From the IMG/VR virus record IMGVR_UViG_3300025141_000266, positions 1 through 39,418 of that record: a stretch of 39,418 bases of DNA, one strand, 5' to 3'. The DNA comes from a virus. The notes under the pieces were generated by a model. That model did not search any database and had not been told where the DNA came from. It saw only the letters and a list, made by a program, of their open reading frames with translations. Positions 6,809-16,358 of the stretch are shown here, piece after piece. The position numbers were made by a program, and so were the translations under genes. Numbering within the stretch: the first letter of the stretch is position 1; each line of letters opens with the position of its first letter.

Positions 6809-8991
6809 TGCCAACATATGGTAAGAATGATTTCAAAGAATCGAATATAAATTATTTAAATAAAGATTTTGGAAATTTTAGACAATCTTTAGTAAATTAC
6901 GCAAAAAATTATTTTCCTGATACATATAAAGATTTTAATGAAACATCTCCTGGAATGATGTTAATGGAAATGTCTGCTTATGTTGGTGATGTAACTTCAT
7001 TTTATATAGACCAACAATATAAAGAAATGTTATTACCATTAGCTGAAGAAAGAAGAAACATAATCAATATGGCTAAAATGTTCGGTTATAAAGTAAAACC
7101 AATCATCCCATCTTATGTTGATTTATTATTTGAATCAGAAGTAAATTCTGTTCCTGGTAGTGAGCATTTAGTAAATTATGCTAATGGGGGAGTCTTTCAG
7201 GAGGGAATAAAAGTTACATCAGTACTTGATTCAGATTTAATTTTTGAAACATTAGAACCTGTTGATTTTACAATATCACAATCTAATGATAATAAAGTAA
7301 TTGAGACTATTAATTCAACTACTCAAAAAGTATCATCATATAGACTATATAGAAGTATAAAAGCTGTAAGTGGTGAAACAAAATTAAAAAACTTTGACAT
7401 AGAAGCTCCTCAAAAATTTAGAAAAATCACTTTAGATGATAAAAATGTCATTGATATTATATCAGTTGTAGATTCAAATGGAAACGATTGGTATGAAGTA
7501 GATTATTTAGCTCAAGATAAAGTTCCAATAAAAACACATTATATAAATGATGAAAGCAGAGATACTGCTTATTATAATTTAGATGGAACACAATATGTCA
7601 GTGATGTTCCAGTTCCCTATTCATTAGAGTATATCAAAACAAATAAAAGATTTACTCGTGAAACGAATGAGGATAATACAACAACATTAGTTTTTGGTAA
7701 TGGTATATTAAAAAATGGAACAAATATAAATGAAGGATATTTAAGTTTAGAACAATCAGGAATTATTATACCTGGTCAAGAAGGTGATTTAGATGCATCT
7801 ATTAATCCTCTTCTTGGTGATGAATATTCAACACTTGGTGAAACACCAATACAAACAACATTAAGTGTGAGATACAGAGTTGGTGGTGGTATAAATTCAA
7901 ATGCTACTGTAGATGTAATAAATCAATTTTCCACACAAACACCAACAGGTGGTAATTTATCTGCTAATATTTTGAAGGTACAAAATCTCCAACCAGCTAG
8001 AGGTGGTAGAGATAGTGAAGATACCGATGAAATAAGAGAAAAAGCCAAATCATTTTTCTCAACACAAAACAGATGTGTAACTAAAGAAGACTATGAAGCT
8101 AGAGTTTTAAATATAGATTCTAGATATGGTAGCATAGCTAAAGTATATTGTAAAAGAAGTGTTATATCAGAATTACAACATGGAGAACAAGAAAGCAATC
8201 TAATTGACTATTTAGATGCAGGTGAAACTTTATTAAGTAATATAAATCAAGAATTAATTGTCGAATATGAATCATCAGTTATTGTAAATAATGTAAGTGA
8301 ATTAATATCAAATTTTTATTCTAATTACACAAGGCCAACACAATCACAAATTACAAAAGCGATTGATTTAGGAACAATAAGTATATATGTGTTGGCTTAT
8401 GATAAAAATAAAAATTTAATTGGTAATCCACATCCTGAAGCTTCTAATAGATTTGATGAAATACCATTAATTCTTAAACAAAATATATCTAAGTATATAG
8501 ATAATTTTAGATTACTTACTGATGAGATATCAATTATAGATGGATATGTAATTAATTTTGGAGTGTTTTTTAATGTAATAGCACAAAAATATGTAAATAA
8601 ACAAGAAGTTAAATTAAGATGTATAGAAAAAGTAAAAGAGTATTTTAGAATTGAAAATATGCAATTTAGTCAACCTATTTTTGTAAGTAAATTGGAATAT
8701 GAATTAATGGGGGTAGAAGGAGTTAGAGCAGTTAATTATGTAACTGTTACTCAAGATAACGATTATAATGCATCGGAAAGTAATCAACAATTTTTACCAT
8801 ATCCAACATTTCAGTTTTCTGTAGATACTGAAACAGGAGAAATACTTTCAGATGGTTCTATAAACTATGGATATAAGTATGATTTTGAAAATGCCTTAAA
8901 TGAAGGAGTTATATTACCTCCTTCACCTATGAATCCAGGTGTATTTGAATTAAAAAATCCAAATCAAAATATTAAAGGGATAGTTAAATAA
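6808..8991 (+). CDS. gp6: gp6-like (baseplate J) wedge protein
   Basis: A 727-residue protein. The N-terminal region (SPGMMLMEMSAYVGDVTSFYI at about 47-67, then EERRNIINMAKMFGYKV) is typical of the gp6/gpJ wedge family. A central part contains ARGGRDSEDTDEIREKAKSFF (about 395-415), the conserved segment of baseplate J-like proteins. The C-terminal part is alpha/beta and strand-rich. gp6 dimers form the ring that links baseplate wedges and triggers sheath contraction. AGGAGGTGA upstream is a strong ribosome site. The length is close to T4 gp6 (about 660 residues). It is the last gene before a 98-nt gap with a candidate promoter. Confidence 0.9.
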   Translation: MPTYGKNDFKESNINYLNKDFGNFRQSLVNYAKNYFPDTYKDFNETSPGMMLMEMSAYVGDVTSFYIDQQYKEMLLPLAEERRNIINMAKMFGYKVKPIIPSYVDLLFESEVNSVPGSEHLVNYANGGVFQEGIKVTSVLDSDLIFETLEPVDFTISQSNDNKVIETINSTTQKVSSYRLYRSIKAVSGETKLKNFDIEAPQKFRKITLDDKNVIDIISVVDSNGNDWYEVDYLAQDKVPIKTHYINDESRDTAYYNLDGTQYVSDVPVPYSLEYIKTNKRFTRETNEDNTTTLVFGNGILKNGTNINEGYLSLEQSGIIIPGQEGDLDASINPLLGDEYSTLGETPIQTTLSVRYRVGGGINSNATVDVINQFSTQTPTGGNLSANILKVQNLQPARGGRDSEDTDEIREKAKSFFSTQNRCVTKEDYEARVLNIDSRYGSIAKVYCKRSVISELQHGEQESNLIDYLDAGETLLSNINQELIVEYESSVIVNNVSELISNFYSNYTRPTQSQITKAIDLGTISIYVLAYDKNKNLIGNPHPEASNRFDEIPLILKQNISKYIDNFRLLTDEISIIDGYVINFGVFFNVIAQKYVNKQEVKLRCIEKVKEYFRIENMQFSQPIFVSKLEYELMGVEGVRAVNYVTVTQDNDYNASESNQQFLPYPTFQFSVDTETGEILSDGSINYGYKYDFENALNEGVILPPSPMNPGVFELKNPNQNIKGIVK

Positions 8992-9020
8992 AAATAAAAT
9001 TGAAAAAGTAGAAAAAAATG

Positions 9021-9034
9021 ATATTTATTTATGA
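9021..9034 (+). promoter_or_regulatory. Candidate late promoter, fibre block (variant copy)
   Basis: ATATTTATTTATGA differs at one base from the first 14 bases of the motif at 3662 and 32951. It lies 69 bases before the ATG of the 2,008-codon gene, in one of the few real gaps of the virion region. Support is weaker than for the two exact copies. Confidence 0.4.
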
Positions 9035-9048
9035 GAAAAAATATCACA

Positions 9049-9064
9049 TATATTGTGCAATATA
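9049..9064 (+). promoter_or_regulatory. Dyad symmetry upstream of the giant fibre gene
   Basis: TATATTG and CAATATA form perfect 7-bp arms around a 2-base TG centre. The dyad lies between the candidate promoter and the GGAG ribosome site (9078-9081). It may be an operator or a small leader hairpin, but AT-rich DNA produces such dyads by chance. Confidence 0.35.
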
Positions 9065-9089
9065 GTATAAAGTCAATGGAGAATATCAG

Positions 9090-12000
9090 ATGGCTGATTT
9101 AAGTAATAAGGTAATATCGAGTAATTTTCAAAAGTTGTTACAAGTTTCAGAAAGTAACGCTGTAGCCGACGCTACTGGTTCTGTTACTGCTTTATCTTTA
9201 GATAAGGCAAATTCAAGAGTTGGTGTTGGTACAAATACACCAACAAAAACTTTAGATGTAGTGGGGACAATAAATATAAGTGGTTCGGAATATTTTGCCA
9301 CTTCAGGTTCACTAGCTGATGAAATTGTTTCTATTGTATCAAGTGGTTCGATATTGCCAGCAACCCCTGCAGGAGATGAAGTTGGTACTTATGATTTGGG
9401 AAGTGCAACACATCCATGGCGTGATTTATACATTTATTCTGGGTCTTTAAAACTTGTCAGTGAACAAGGACATGTAGATTTAAATTGGGATGATGTTAAT
9501 GATTTAAGAGCTGGAAAATTACCAACAAGAAGAATAGATGGAACTAAGTTAACAGGTTATTTTGATGCTAGATATATAAGAGGATTACAAGTTGCAACTT
9601 CTTTAGCTGGAGTTACAACAGAAACAGTTGATACAGATACATTATTAGATTTTTCTATAGCTAATAGAATACAAATAAAAGCTGGTGGTGAAACATTCTT
9701 TGATGCCAGACAGGGTGAAAAATATTTATACATAGGTGTTGATACGGGATCTGATTATCATACAACTATTAAATCAATTACTTCGGCTAGTAGAGACCTT
9801 TATGTTGGAGGAAATTTAAAAGTTGATGGTAATACAGTAATTGATGGAAATTTAACATTTGGAAATGCTGATACGGATACCATAGGATTTAATGCAGATA
9901 TAAATACAAATTTAACACCAGATTCAAGTTCTACATATGATTTAGGTTCCAAAGAAAAAATTTGGAGTAACATTTTTGTTAATACTATAAGTGCAAGTGG
10001 TGATTTATATTTAGATGGTAAAGATATTTTTACTAATCAAACAAGAAGAATAACACTTGATGATACTACTGTATTTTATGGTGATATAAGTTCAAGTGGT
10101 ATTATTACTGCAAAAACAGGTTCATTTGACCACATAACAACAGACACTACTAATATTACAGTTACAAATTATTCTGCTTCCAAATTTACTGGTTCTATTT
10201 TAGCAAGTGGAAGTACAGAAGGATACCCAGCAACAATAGGTGCAATAGGTGATATAAGTGCAAGTGGAAGAATATATATTGCAGGAAAAGATGTTCCAAA
10301 AATGAATAGTATGAATACTTTTGGAATTGCATATGCTAGTGATGGTGTAAATCAACTCTCATCAGGAACTGGGCTTAAATGGAATTATAGCACAACTCCA
10401 GATGTATTAGAAGTAGTAGGTGACATAAGTGCAAGTGGTACAATTTATACAACTGGAAACATAAGTGCAAGTGGTGATTTATTTGTAGAAGGAAACATAA
10501 CCTCAAGTGGAAACATAAGTGGAAGTAAAGTATATGCTTCTGAAAATTTACAAGCAGTCGATCATTTAATTCTTGGCCTAGGTGGTGGTGGTGACAGACA
10601 AGGTAGTAATGTTGCTTATATTGGAGATACCGATAACGATTGGGCACCATTTGTTAAATTCTTTGGTGGTATAGCAGCAGGAGAACAAGGATTATTATTC
10701 TATACAAGTTCTGCCACTAATCAGGCAGCTTCTATTTTATGGAGGTCTGGTGTTCAAGCTGGTGGTAATGGTGTAACAGCAGATCATGCAATAGAAATGA
10801 GAGTTGGTAATCCTCGTGCTAATGGTGATGCTGATAAAACACCTAATTTCCAATTAGATTATCAAAAATTAAAATTAAGTGGAAGTGGAGATACACAATT
10901 AGATGTAGATGGTAATATAACTGCATCAGCAGTAACAGTTAGTGGTGATATTCATTCTATGGGTGTCATAAGTTCAAGTACTGGTATTTCTTCGAGTGGA
11001 AATATAACTTTAACTGCTGAATCAAGTCCCCAATTAAAAATAACTGATACATCAAATGATTTTGCACTTGTAATAAGACAAGATAATATGGATGCAGTTA
11101 TAGAATTTAATGATAATGCATCACAAGATTTAGTATTTAAATCAAATGCTACCAACAACCATCTGGTTCTTGATAGTGGAACTGGAAATACAGGAATTGG
11201 TGGAACATCTACACCTTCTAAAACTTTAACTGTTCAAGGTGATATAAGTGCAAGTGGTGATATGAATGTAGCTGGCAATATAACAGCTTCAAATTACACA
11301 GGAACAATTAGTACAGCAGCACAACCAAATATAACATCTCTTGGAACATTAAGTTCATTATTAGTTTCAGGTAATATAAGTGGTTCAACAACTGGAACTG
11401 GTTCATTTGGTAGAGTTGAGGCTGATAGTTTCAATATATCTTCAGTTGATAGTTTAGATATAACTGGAACAATAACTGCAGGAAAAGTTAGTGGTTCAGC
11501 AGTTTCAACTGGTTCATTCGGACATGGTTATATTATTAATAATCTTGGTATCGGAACAATAAGTCCTGGAAAAGAACTTGAAGTTGTTGGTGACATAAGT
11601 GCAAGTGGAATAATAACTGCAGAACATTTTCATTCAACCGATGATGCTAAAATTACAGACGACTTAGAAGTACAGGGAAATTATAGTGGTTCTTCAGCTT
11701 CAACATTTACCATTGGTGGAAATGCTACAATTGGTGGTAATATTGATTTAGAAGGTGATATTGATATTGATGGAATATCAAATTTAGACAACACAGATAT
11801 AGATGGAACATTAAATGTTGATGGAAATGTAACTCTTGGAAATGAAGTCAAAGATACTCACACAATTACTGGAAAATCTTCATTTGTTGGTAATGTAACC
11901 GCAAGTGGAAATATAAGTTCAAGTGGAACAATTTATGCATCAGGTGGTGATTTTGGTTACGGAGACATTTCAAAAGTTGGCACAATAGATGTGGTTCATG

Positions 12001-15000
12001 TTAGAGGTTATAGTGATGAAGATACACATATTCGTTTTGGTGGTGATAAGCTTACATTTACTGTTGGTAGTAATGAAGCATTACTTACTTTATCACAAAG
12101 TAGTCACGATGAAGTAATCGTTGGTGATGGTGGTGATGTCGATTTTAATGTTAAAACAAATGGTGACAATAATACATTATTTGTTGAAGGTAGTTCAGAT
12201 AAAGTCGGTATTGGAACAAAGACTCCAGGAGAAAAATTAACCGTTCAAGGTAATATAAGTGCAAGTGGTCTTATAATGACAACTACTGGTATTTCTTCGA
12301 GTGGAAATATTGTAATCGATAATACCAAAGGATTAGCTTTCAGAAAAGCTGATGGTAGTACAGGTGATGTTAATCTAACAATAGATAATAATGATGTTTT
12401 ACGATTGGGTGATACAAATCTTTCACATGAAACTTTCTTATATGGTCAAAATCAATATTTAACAATATCAGGTAGTGGTATAGGAATAGGAAATAATGAA
12501 CCACAAAATACTCTTGATGTATTTGGTAATATAAACACCAGTGGTTCAAATGGTCACATAACCGCTAGTGGAAACATAAGTGCGAGTGGAACAATATATG
12601 CAGACAACTTCCAATCAACTGGTGGAGATGTTGCTGGGATATCATTTACAGATGATTTGAGTATAACGGGTAATGTAACGGCTAGTGGAAACATAAGTGC
12701 AAGTGGAGATGTTTCAGCTTCTAATTTTTTAGTACCAACGGATGGGTTAATAGCTAATTCTAATAATAGTGATCAAAACATAAAATTTGAATCAACATCA
12801 GAATTAGAAATAAATTCATCTACAATCACTCTAGATGCATCAACTATCAATATTGATTCTTCTACTGGAGATATAAAATTCAAAGATCAGGGTACTGAAC
12901 AATTCCGTTTAGATATGGATGGAACTGCTGGAGCTCAAGTATTACAAACAAAGGTAGCTGGTGATGATTTAATATTTAAAAGTCAAGGTGGTGACTCATT
13001 AATAACTTTAAAAAGTGAAGGCCAGACAGAAATACATGGAAACATAACTGCAAGTGGAAACATAAGTGCAAGTGGTAACATTTTTGGTGTTTCTGCTTCG
13101 TTTGATGGGGGTGTTGGTATTGGAAATTCATCTCCAACAAAACAATTAGTAGTAGAAGGTGACATAAGTGCAAGTGGTATATTATACATTAATGATACAT
13201 CTGCTAAAGTTGCAATAGGTGATAATGTAGCTGGTTCTTTAGATGGAATTGTTGTAACAGGTCAAATAAGTGCAAGTAATAATGTAACTATAAAAGCTAA
13301 TTCTGACCATTCAAATTTAATAATTGATGTAAATGAGACTAATAAAGATGGTAGAATTGAATTTAAGAGTAAAGGCCTTTCTAATTATTGGTTTATAAAC
13401 GATACATCAGCACAGAATTTCAGATTATATGATGATATTCATAATGAAAATATTTTAACTGTAACAAGTTCTAATGTAGGTATAGGAACTAATATTACAC
13501 CATCTAAAAAATTAACTGTAGAAGGTGACATAAGTGCAAGTGGTGGTATATATTTAAATACAAATGGTATATATCAACAAGATTTACTTTTCCCTGTAAA
13601 TGTTGCAAGAACAATTTCAATTGGAGACCCATCAGCTGGAAATGTAGATGGGGCAAAATTAACTATAGAAGCTGCAGACGCAAATACTGAAGCGGCTGGT
13701 AATCAAGATGGTGGTGATATTCAACTTAATCCAGGAGGAAAAGTTGGTTCAGGAACTGATGGAATGGTTAAAGTTGCTGGTAATATAAGTTCAAGTGGTG
13801 ATTTACATATTCAAGGAAACATTACTGCAAGTGCAGGAACTGGTTCATTCAAATTCGCTAGAGTTGATAGTGGAGAAATATATGCTAATAGTGATTTTGA
13901 TTTTAATCAAAAAGTAAGTGCTAGTAAAGAATTATATGTAGGTTCTGGAACTTCTGGTGATGCAGTTCTAACATTAGAATCTGACTTAGCTAATGATGAT
14001 GAAACTGCTAATCCTTATATTAAGTTTCAACAAGATGGTGGTCAAGTAGCTGCATTAATAGGAATGGTAGGAAATGCAGGTAAAAATCCACAAAATTCAG
14101 CTTTTGCTGGAAATCATCAATATTTTGGAGCTCCAACTAATTATTCTTCTCCTCCAAATGCACTTATGATAACAACTACTACAATGGGATCAGTTGCTAA
14201 TCAAAGTGGTAATAATGGTAACTTAATTTTAGGAACTAATAATACTGGTAGTGTATATATCAATTCTAGAACTCAAAATGTAACTATCGGTCAATCTAAT
14301 CTTTATGATTCTGCAGACCAAACAGGATCTGCTGGAACTATGTTAACTGTTAAAGGTGATTTAAGAGTTAGTGGTAGTGCATATGTTCTAGCTGATTCTT
14401 TATATGTTGGAGATACAGCTATAAATGAAACTTTAGTTCAAAATGTAAAAAGAGGATATTCATCTACAGCACTATCACCAGCTGGTTTAACTACTTTTGT
14501 CGGTAAGTTAAGTGCTAGTGGTGATATACACGCTGGTGGTCATATAAGTGCTAGTGGTGATTTAATTGTTCTTGGAAACGATATTAAAGGTTCAACTCTG
14601 GGACAGATTACAACACGACTAACACTTGGAGCAACAAACATATTTACTGGTAACATAAGTTCAAGTGGAGATATAATTACACAAGGTCACATAAATTCTG
14701 TAAATATAACTGGTAGTAATATAAGTGCAAGTGGTAAGATTTATTCAGATGATGAAATACATTTAAGAGATGGTGGTCAAGCTGGTGATACTCTTATAAA
14801 ACAATACGCTTCAGGGGATGATGGTATAATTGATGTTTACCAAAATAATTCAGTAGTAAATAGAATACACGGAAACGGAATATCATATTTTAATTCAAAT
14901 GCTATTGGTATTGGAACAACTACTCCTGATTCTGATTTAGAAATAAATCCGATAAGTTCTAGTAATAATACAACTGCTTCACTACATGTATCAGGTGCAT

Positions 15001-15116
15001 TTTCAAATATTAGATTAGAAAATCTACCAGTAACAAAACCATTAGTAACAGGTTCACTGTGGTTATCAGGAAGTGCAGGAGCGGATTCAAAATTCTTAGT
15101 AGTATTTACGGGTTAA
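9090..15116 (+). CDS. Giant repeat-rich tail fibre/adhesin (2,008 aa)
   Basis: A 2,008-residue protein built from beta-structure repeats. A module of the form (I/V)G.GT.TP.K.L.V.G(D/N)ISASG begins near residue 46 (RVGVGTNTPTKTLDV) and recurs throughout with variable inserts, often followed by short IIT, IYA or GDL strands. Such glycine/serine/asparagine-rich strand repeats are usual in trimeric phage fibres and side-tail proteins. The N-terminal 45 residues, lacking the repeat, probably attach to the baseplate. The C-terminus (about 1970-2008) is a short non-repeat region; no S74 intramolecular chaperone domain is visible. It follows gp6 directly, so it is likely a long or side tail fibre that contacts the host. 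Twelve DNA-identical repeat units make it prone to recombination. No sugar-binding or depolymerase motif is identified. Confidence 0.8.
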   Translation: MADLSNKVISSNFQKLLQVSESNAVADATGSVTALSLDKANSRVGVGTNTPTKTLDVVGTINISGSEYFATSGSLADEIVSIVSSGSILPATPAGDEVGTYDLGSATHPWRDLYIYSGSLKLVSEQGHVDLNWDDVNDLRAGKLPTRRIDGTKLTGYFDARYIRGLQVATSLAGVTTETVDTDTLLDFSIANRIQIKAGGETFFDARQGEKYLYIGVDTGSDYHTTIKSITSASRDLYVGGNLKVDGNTVIDGNLTFGNADTDTIGFNADINTNLTPDSSSTYDLGSKEKIWSNIFVNTISASGDLYLDGKDIFTNQTRRITLDDTTVFYGDISSSGIITAKTGSFDHITTDTTNITVTNYSASKFTGSILASGSTEGYPATIGAIGDISASGRIYIAGKDVPKMNSMNTFGIAYASDGVNQLSSGTGLKWNYSTTPDVLEVVGDISASGTIYTTGNISASGDLFVEGNITSSGNISGSKVYASENLQAVDHLILGLGGGGDRQGSNVAYIGDTDNDWAPFVKFFGGIAAGEQGLLFYTSSATNQAASILWRSGVQAGGNGVTADHAIEMRVGNPRANGDADKTPNFQLDYQKLKLSGSGDTQLDVDGNITASAVTVSGDIHSMGVISSSTGISSSGNITLTAESSPQLKITDTSNDFALVIRQDNMDAVIEFNDNASQDLVFKSNATNNHLVLDSGTGNTGIGGTSTPSKTLTVQGDISASGDMNVAGNITASNYTGTISTAAQPNITSLGTLSSLLVSGNISGSTTGTGSFGRVEADSFNISSVDSLDITGTITAGKVSGSAVSTGSFGHGYIINNLGIGTISPGKELEVVGDISASGIITAEHFHSTDDAKITDDLEVQGNYSGSSASTFTIGGNATIGGNIDLEGDIDIDGISNLDNTDIDGTLNVDGNVTLGNEVKDTHTITGKSSFVGNVTASGNISSSGTIYASGGDFGYGDISKVGTIDVVHVRGYSDEDTHIRFGGDKLTFTVGSNEALLTLSQSSHDEVIVGDGGDVDFNVKTNGDNNTLFVEGSSDKVGIGTKTPGEKLTVQGNISASGLIMTTTGISSSGNIVIDNTKGLAFRKADGSTGDVNLTIDNNDVLRLGDTNLSHETFLYGQNQYLTISGSGIGIGNNEPQNTLDVFGNINTSGSNGHITASGNISASGTIYADNFQSTGGDVAGISFTDDLSITGNVTASGNISASGDVSASNFLVPTDGLIANSNNSDQNIKFESTSELEINSSTITLDASTINIDSSTGDIKFKDQGTEQFRLDMDGTAGAQVLQTKVAGDDLIFKSQGGDSLITLKSEGQTEIHGNITASGNISASGNIFGVSASFDGGVGIGNSSPTKQLVVEGDISASGILYINDTSAKVAIGDNVAGSLDGIVVTGQISASNNVTIKANSDHSNLIIDVNETNKDGRIEFKSKGLSNYWFINDTSAQNFRLYDDIHNENILTVTSSNVGIGTNITPSKKLTVEGDISASGGIYLNTNGIYQQDLLFPVNVARTISIGDPSAGNVDGAKLTIEAADANTEAAGNQDGGDIQLNPGGKVGSGTDGMVKVAGNISSSGDLHIQGNITASAGTGSFKFARVDSGEIYANSDFDFNQKVSASKELYVGSGTSGDAVLTLESDLANDDETANPYIKFQQDGGQVAALIGMVGNAGKNPQNSAFAGNHQYFGAPTNYSSPPNALMITTTTMGSVANQSGNNGNLILGTNNTGSVYINSRTQNVTIGQSNLYDSADQTGSAGTMLTVKGDLRVSGSAYVLADSLYVGDTAINETLVQNVKRGYSSTALSPAGLTTFVGKLSASGDIHAGGHISASGDLIVLGNDIKGSTLGQITTRLTLGATNIFTGNISSSGDIITQGHINSVNITGSNISASGKIYSDDEIHLRDGGQAGDTLIKQYASGDDGIIDVYQNNSVVNRIHGNGISYFNSNAIGIGTTTPDSDLEINPISSSNNTTASLHVSGAFSNIRLENLPVTKPLVTGSLWLSGSAGADSKFLVVFTG
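9987..14734 (+). repeat. Dispersed 14-bp repeat encoding ISASG
   Basis: I count twelve exact copies of ATAAGTGCAAGTGG, starting at 9987, 10254, 10425, 10461, 11244, 11595, 12255, 12693, 13062, 13164, about 13530 and 14721. Variants occur as well (for example GTGCGAGTGG near 12577 and GTGCTAGTGG near 14549). All are in the same reading frame and encode ISASG. Several extend into longer identities with the preceding GGTGA or GGAAAC. Confidence 0.85.
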
Positions 15117-15132
15117 TAATGGGGGATGAATA

Positions 15133-16356
15133 ATGCATCATTTTATATTCCCGACACAGGACACATGGATATCAAGTGGTTCTTCAACTATAACGGGTGA
15201 AACATTTAAAGATCAAAATTTTGGTAAAGACCAAATACTTGAAGTAAAAAAAGTTTTTTATGATAATAAATTTGATTATAAAACAAGAGCTTTAATAAAC
15301 TTCAACGGAACTGAATTCAATAATCTAAAACAAGAAATAGATAATGGTAATATACCTACTGATGCTAAATATTATTTAAGACTTTATGAAGCTGAAGGTA
15401 ACTCTGAATTATCAGAAACATACACTCTTAGTGCTTTTCCTTTATATCAATCTTGGACAGAAGGTACTGGTAAAGATGGGGATAATCCAAAAAATACAAA
15501 TGGTGTAAGTTGGGAAAATAGAAATAATCCAATAGGTAGTAATGAAACTAATTGGTCTGTAAATTTAGATTCGGGTTCTGTTGAATTTAATGATTATATA
15601 TCTTTATTTATAGGTGCAGATTCTACTTTTAGTCAAGTTACACAAAGTGATTATTTTAATGGTGGAAATAGTAATGGTGGTGTGTGGGTAGACGATGTTG
15701 GTTTTGCAGCTTCACAATCTTTTGATTTACAAACTCCAGATGTTGATATGGATATTACCTATATGGTAAATAGATGGATAGATGAAGACATTTCTAATTA
15801 TGGACTTATTTTAAAATTTAGTGGTAGTCAAGAAACAGATGATAATACTTTTGGCCATTTAAAATTCTTTTCAAGGAATACTCATACAATATATGCACCA
15901 AGATTAGAAGTTCGTTGGGATGACCACACATCCGCTACAAACGATAATACAGGTAGTTTAACTTCATTGGTTGTGAGTGGTTTAGAAGACAACTATCTTT
16001 ATATGAAAGCTTTACAAGAAAGTTATAAAGAGAATGATAGAGTTAAGTTTAGAGTTGGTGCGAGAAAAAGATATATCCAAAAAACTTTTTCAACATCAGT
16101 TCAAAGTGTAACAGGCTCTTTCATACCAGAAGGTAAAGGATTTTATGCAATTAAAGATGTCGCGACAGATGAATTTATTGTTCCATTTAGTGCATATACA
16201 TCGATGAGTTGTGATTCTAACAGTTCATATTTTACCCAATGGTTAGATGGATTTTATCCTGATAGAGTTTATAAAATATTATTAAAATTAAAATATGATA
16301 ATGGACAAGAACAAATATTTGACGAAGATTTTGAATTTACAGTTAAAAGGAAATAG
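15133..16356 (+). CDS. Tail structural protein with DNRLRE-like domain
   Basis: A 407-residue protein. The first about 250 residues resemble DNRLRE/CBM96-like beta domains: FPTQDTWISSGSS at the start, NFGKDQILEV, RALINFNGTEF, LRLYEAEG and SWTEGTG follow the usual order, ending with RLEVRWDDH near 260. Such domains occur in secreted and adhesin proteins. The remaining C-terminal part (VKFRVGARKRYIQKTF about 302-317; FDEDFEF at the end) looks like a separate strand-rich attachment or oligomerisation domain. GGGGGA precedes the ATG by 7 bases. The position between two fibre genes makes a fibre-tip or connector role likely. The domain call is from motif resemblance only. Confidence 0.7.
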   Translation: MHHFIFPTQDTWISSGSSTITGETFKDQNFGKDQILEVKKVFYDNKFDYKTRALINFNGTEFNNLKQEIDNGNIPTDAKYYLRLYEAEGNSELSETYTLSAFPLYQSWTEGTGKDGDNPKNTNGVSWENRNNPIGSNETNWSVNLDSGSVEFNDYISLFIGADSTFSQVTQSDYFNGGNSNGGVWVDDVGFAASQSFDLQTPDVDMDITYMVNRWIDEDISNYGLILKFSGSQETDDNTFGHLKFFSRNTHTIYAPRLEVRWDDHTSATNDNTGSLTSLVVSGLEDNYLYMKALQESYKENDRVKFRVGARKRYIQKTFSTSVQSVTGSFIPEGKGFYAIKDVATDEFIVPFSAYTSMSCDSNSSYFTQWLDGFYPDRVYKILLKLKYDNGQEQIFDEDFEFTVKRK

Positions 16357-16358
16357 TT

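Noticed and set aside
9020-9045. GATATTT...AAATATC inverted repeat overlapping the candidate promoter
   Set aside because: Arms are 7 bp of A/T-rich sequence around a 12-base spacer, expected by chance in this composition.
10375-10650. 91-codon minus-strand open frame rich in HLCF-type repeats
   Set aside because: It is the antisense reading of the ISASG-encoding repeats in the giant fibre gene; there is no ribosome site and no plausible protein.
12976-13189. Two overlapping minus-strand open frames
   Set aside because: Also antisense shadows of the repeat array; composition follows the repeat, not a coding signal.
9987-14734. Regularly spaced repeats considered as a CRISPR array
   Set aside because: Repeats are in frame inside a continuous open reading frame, spacing is irregular and they encode a fibre motif.
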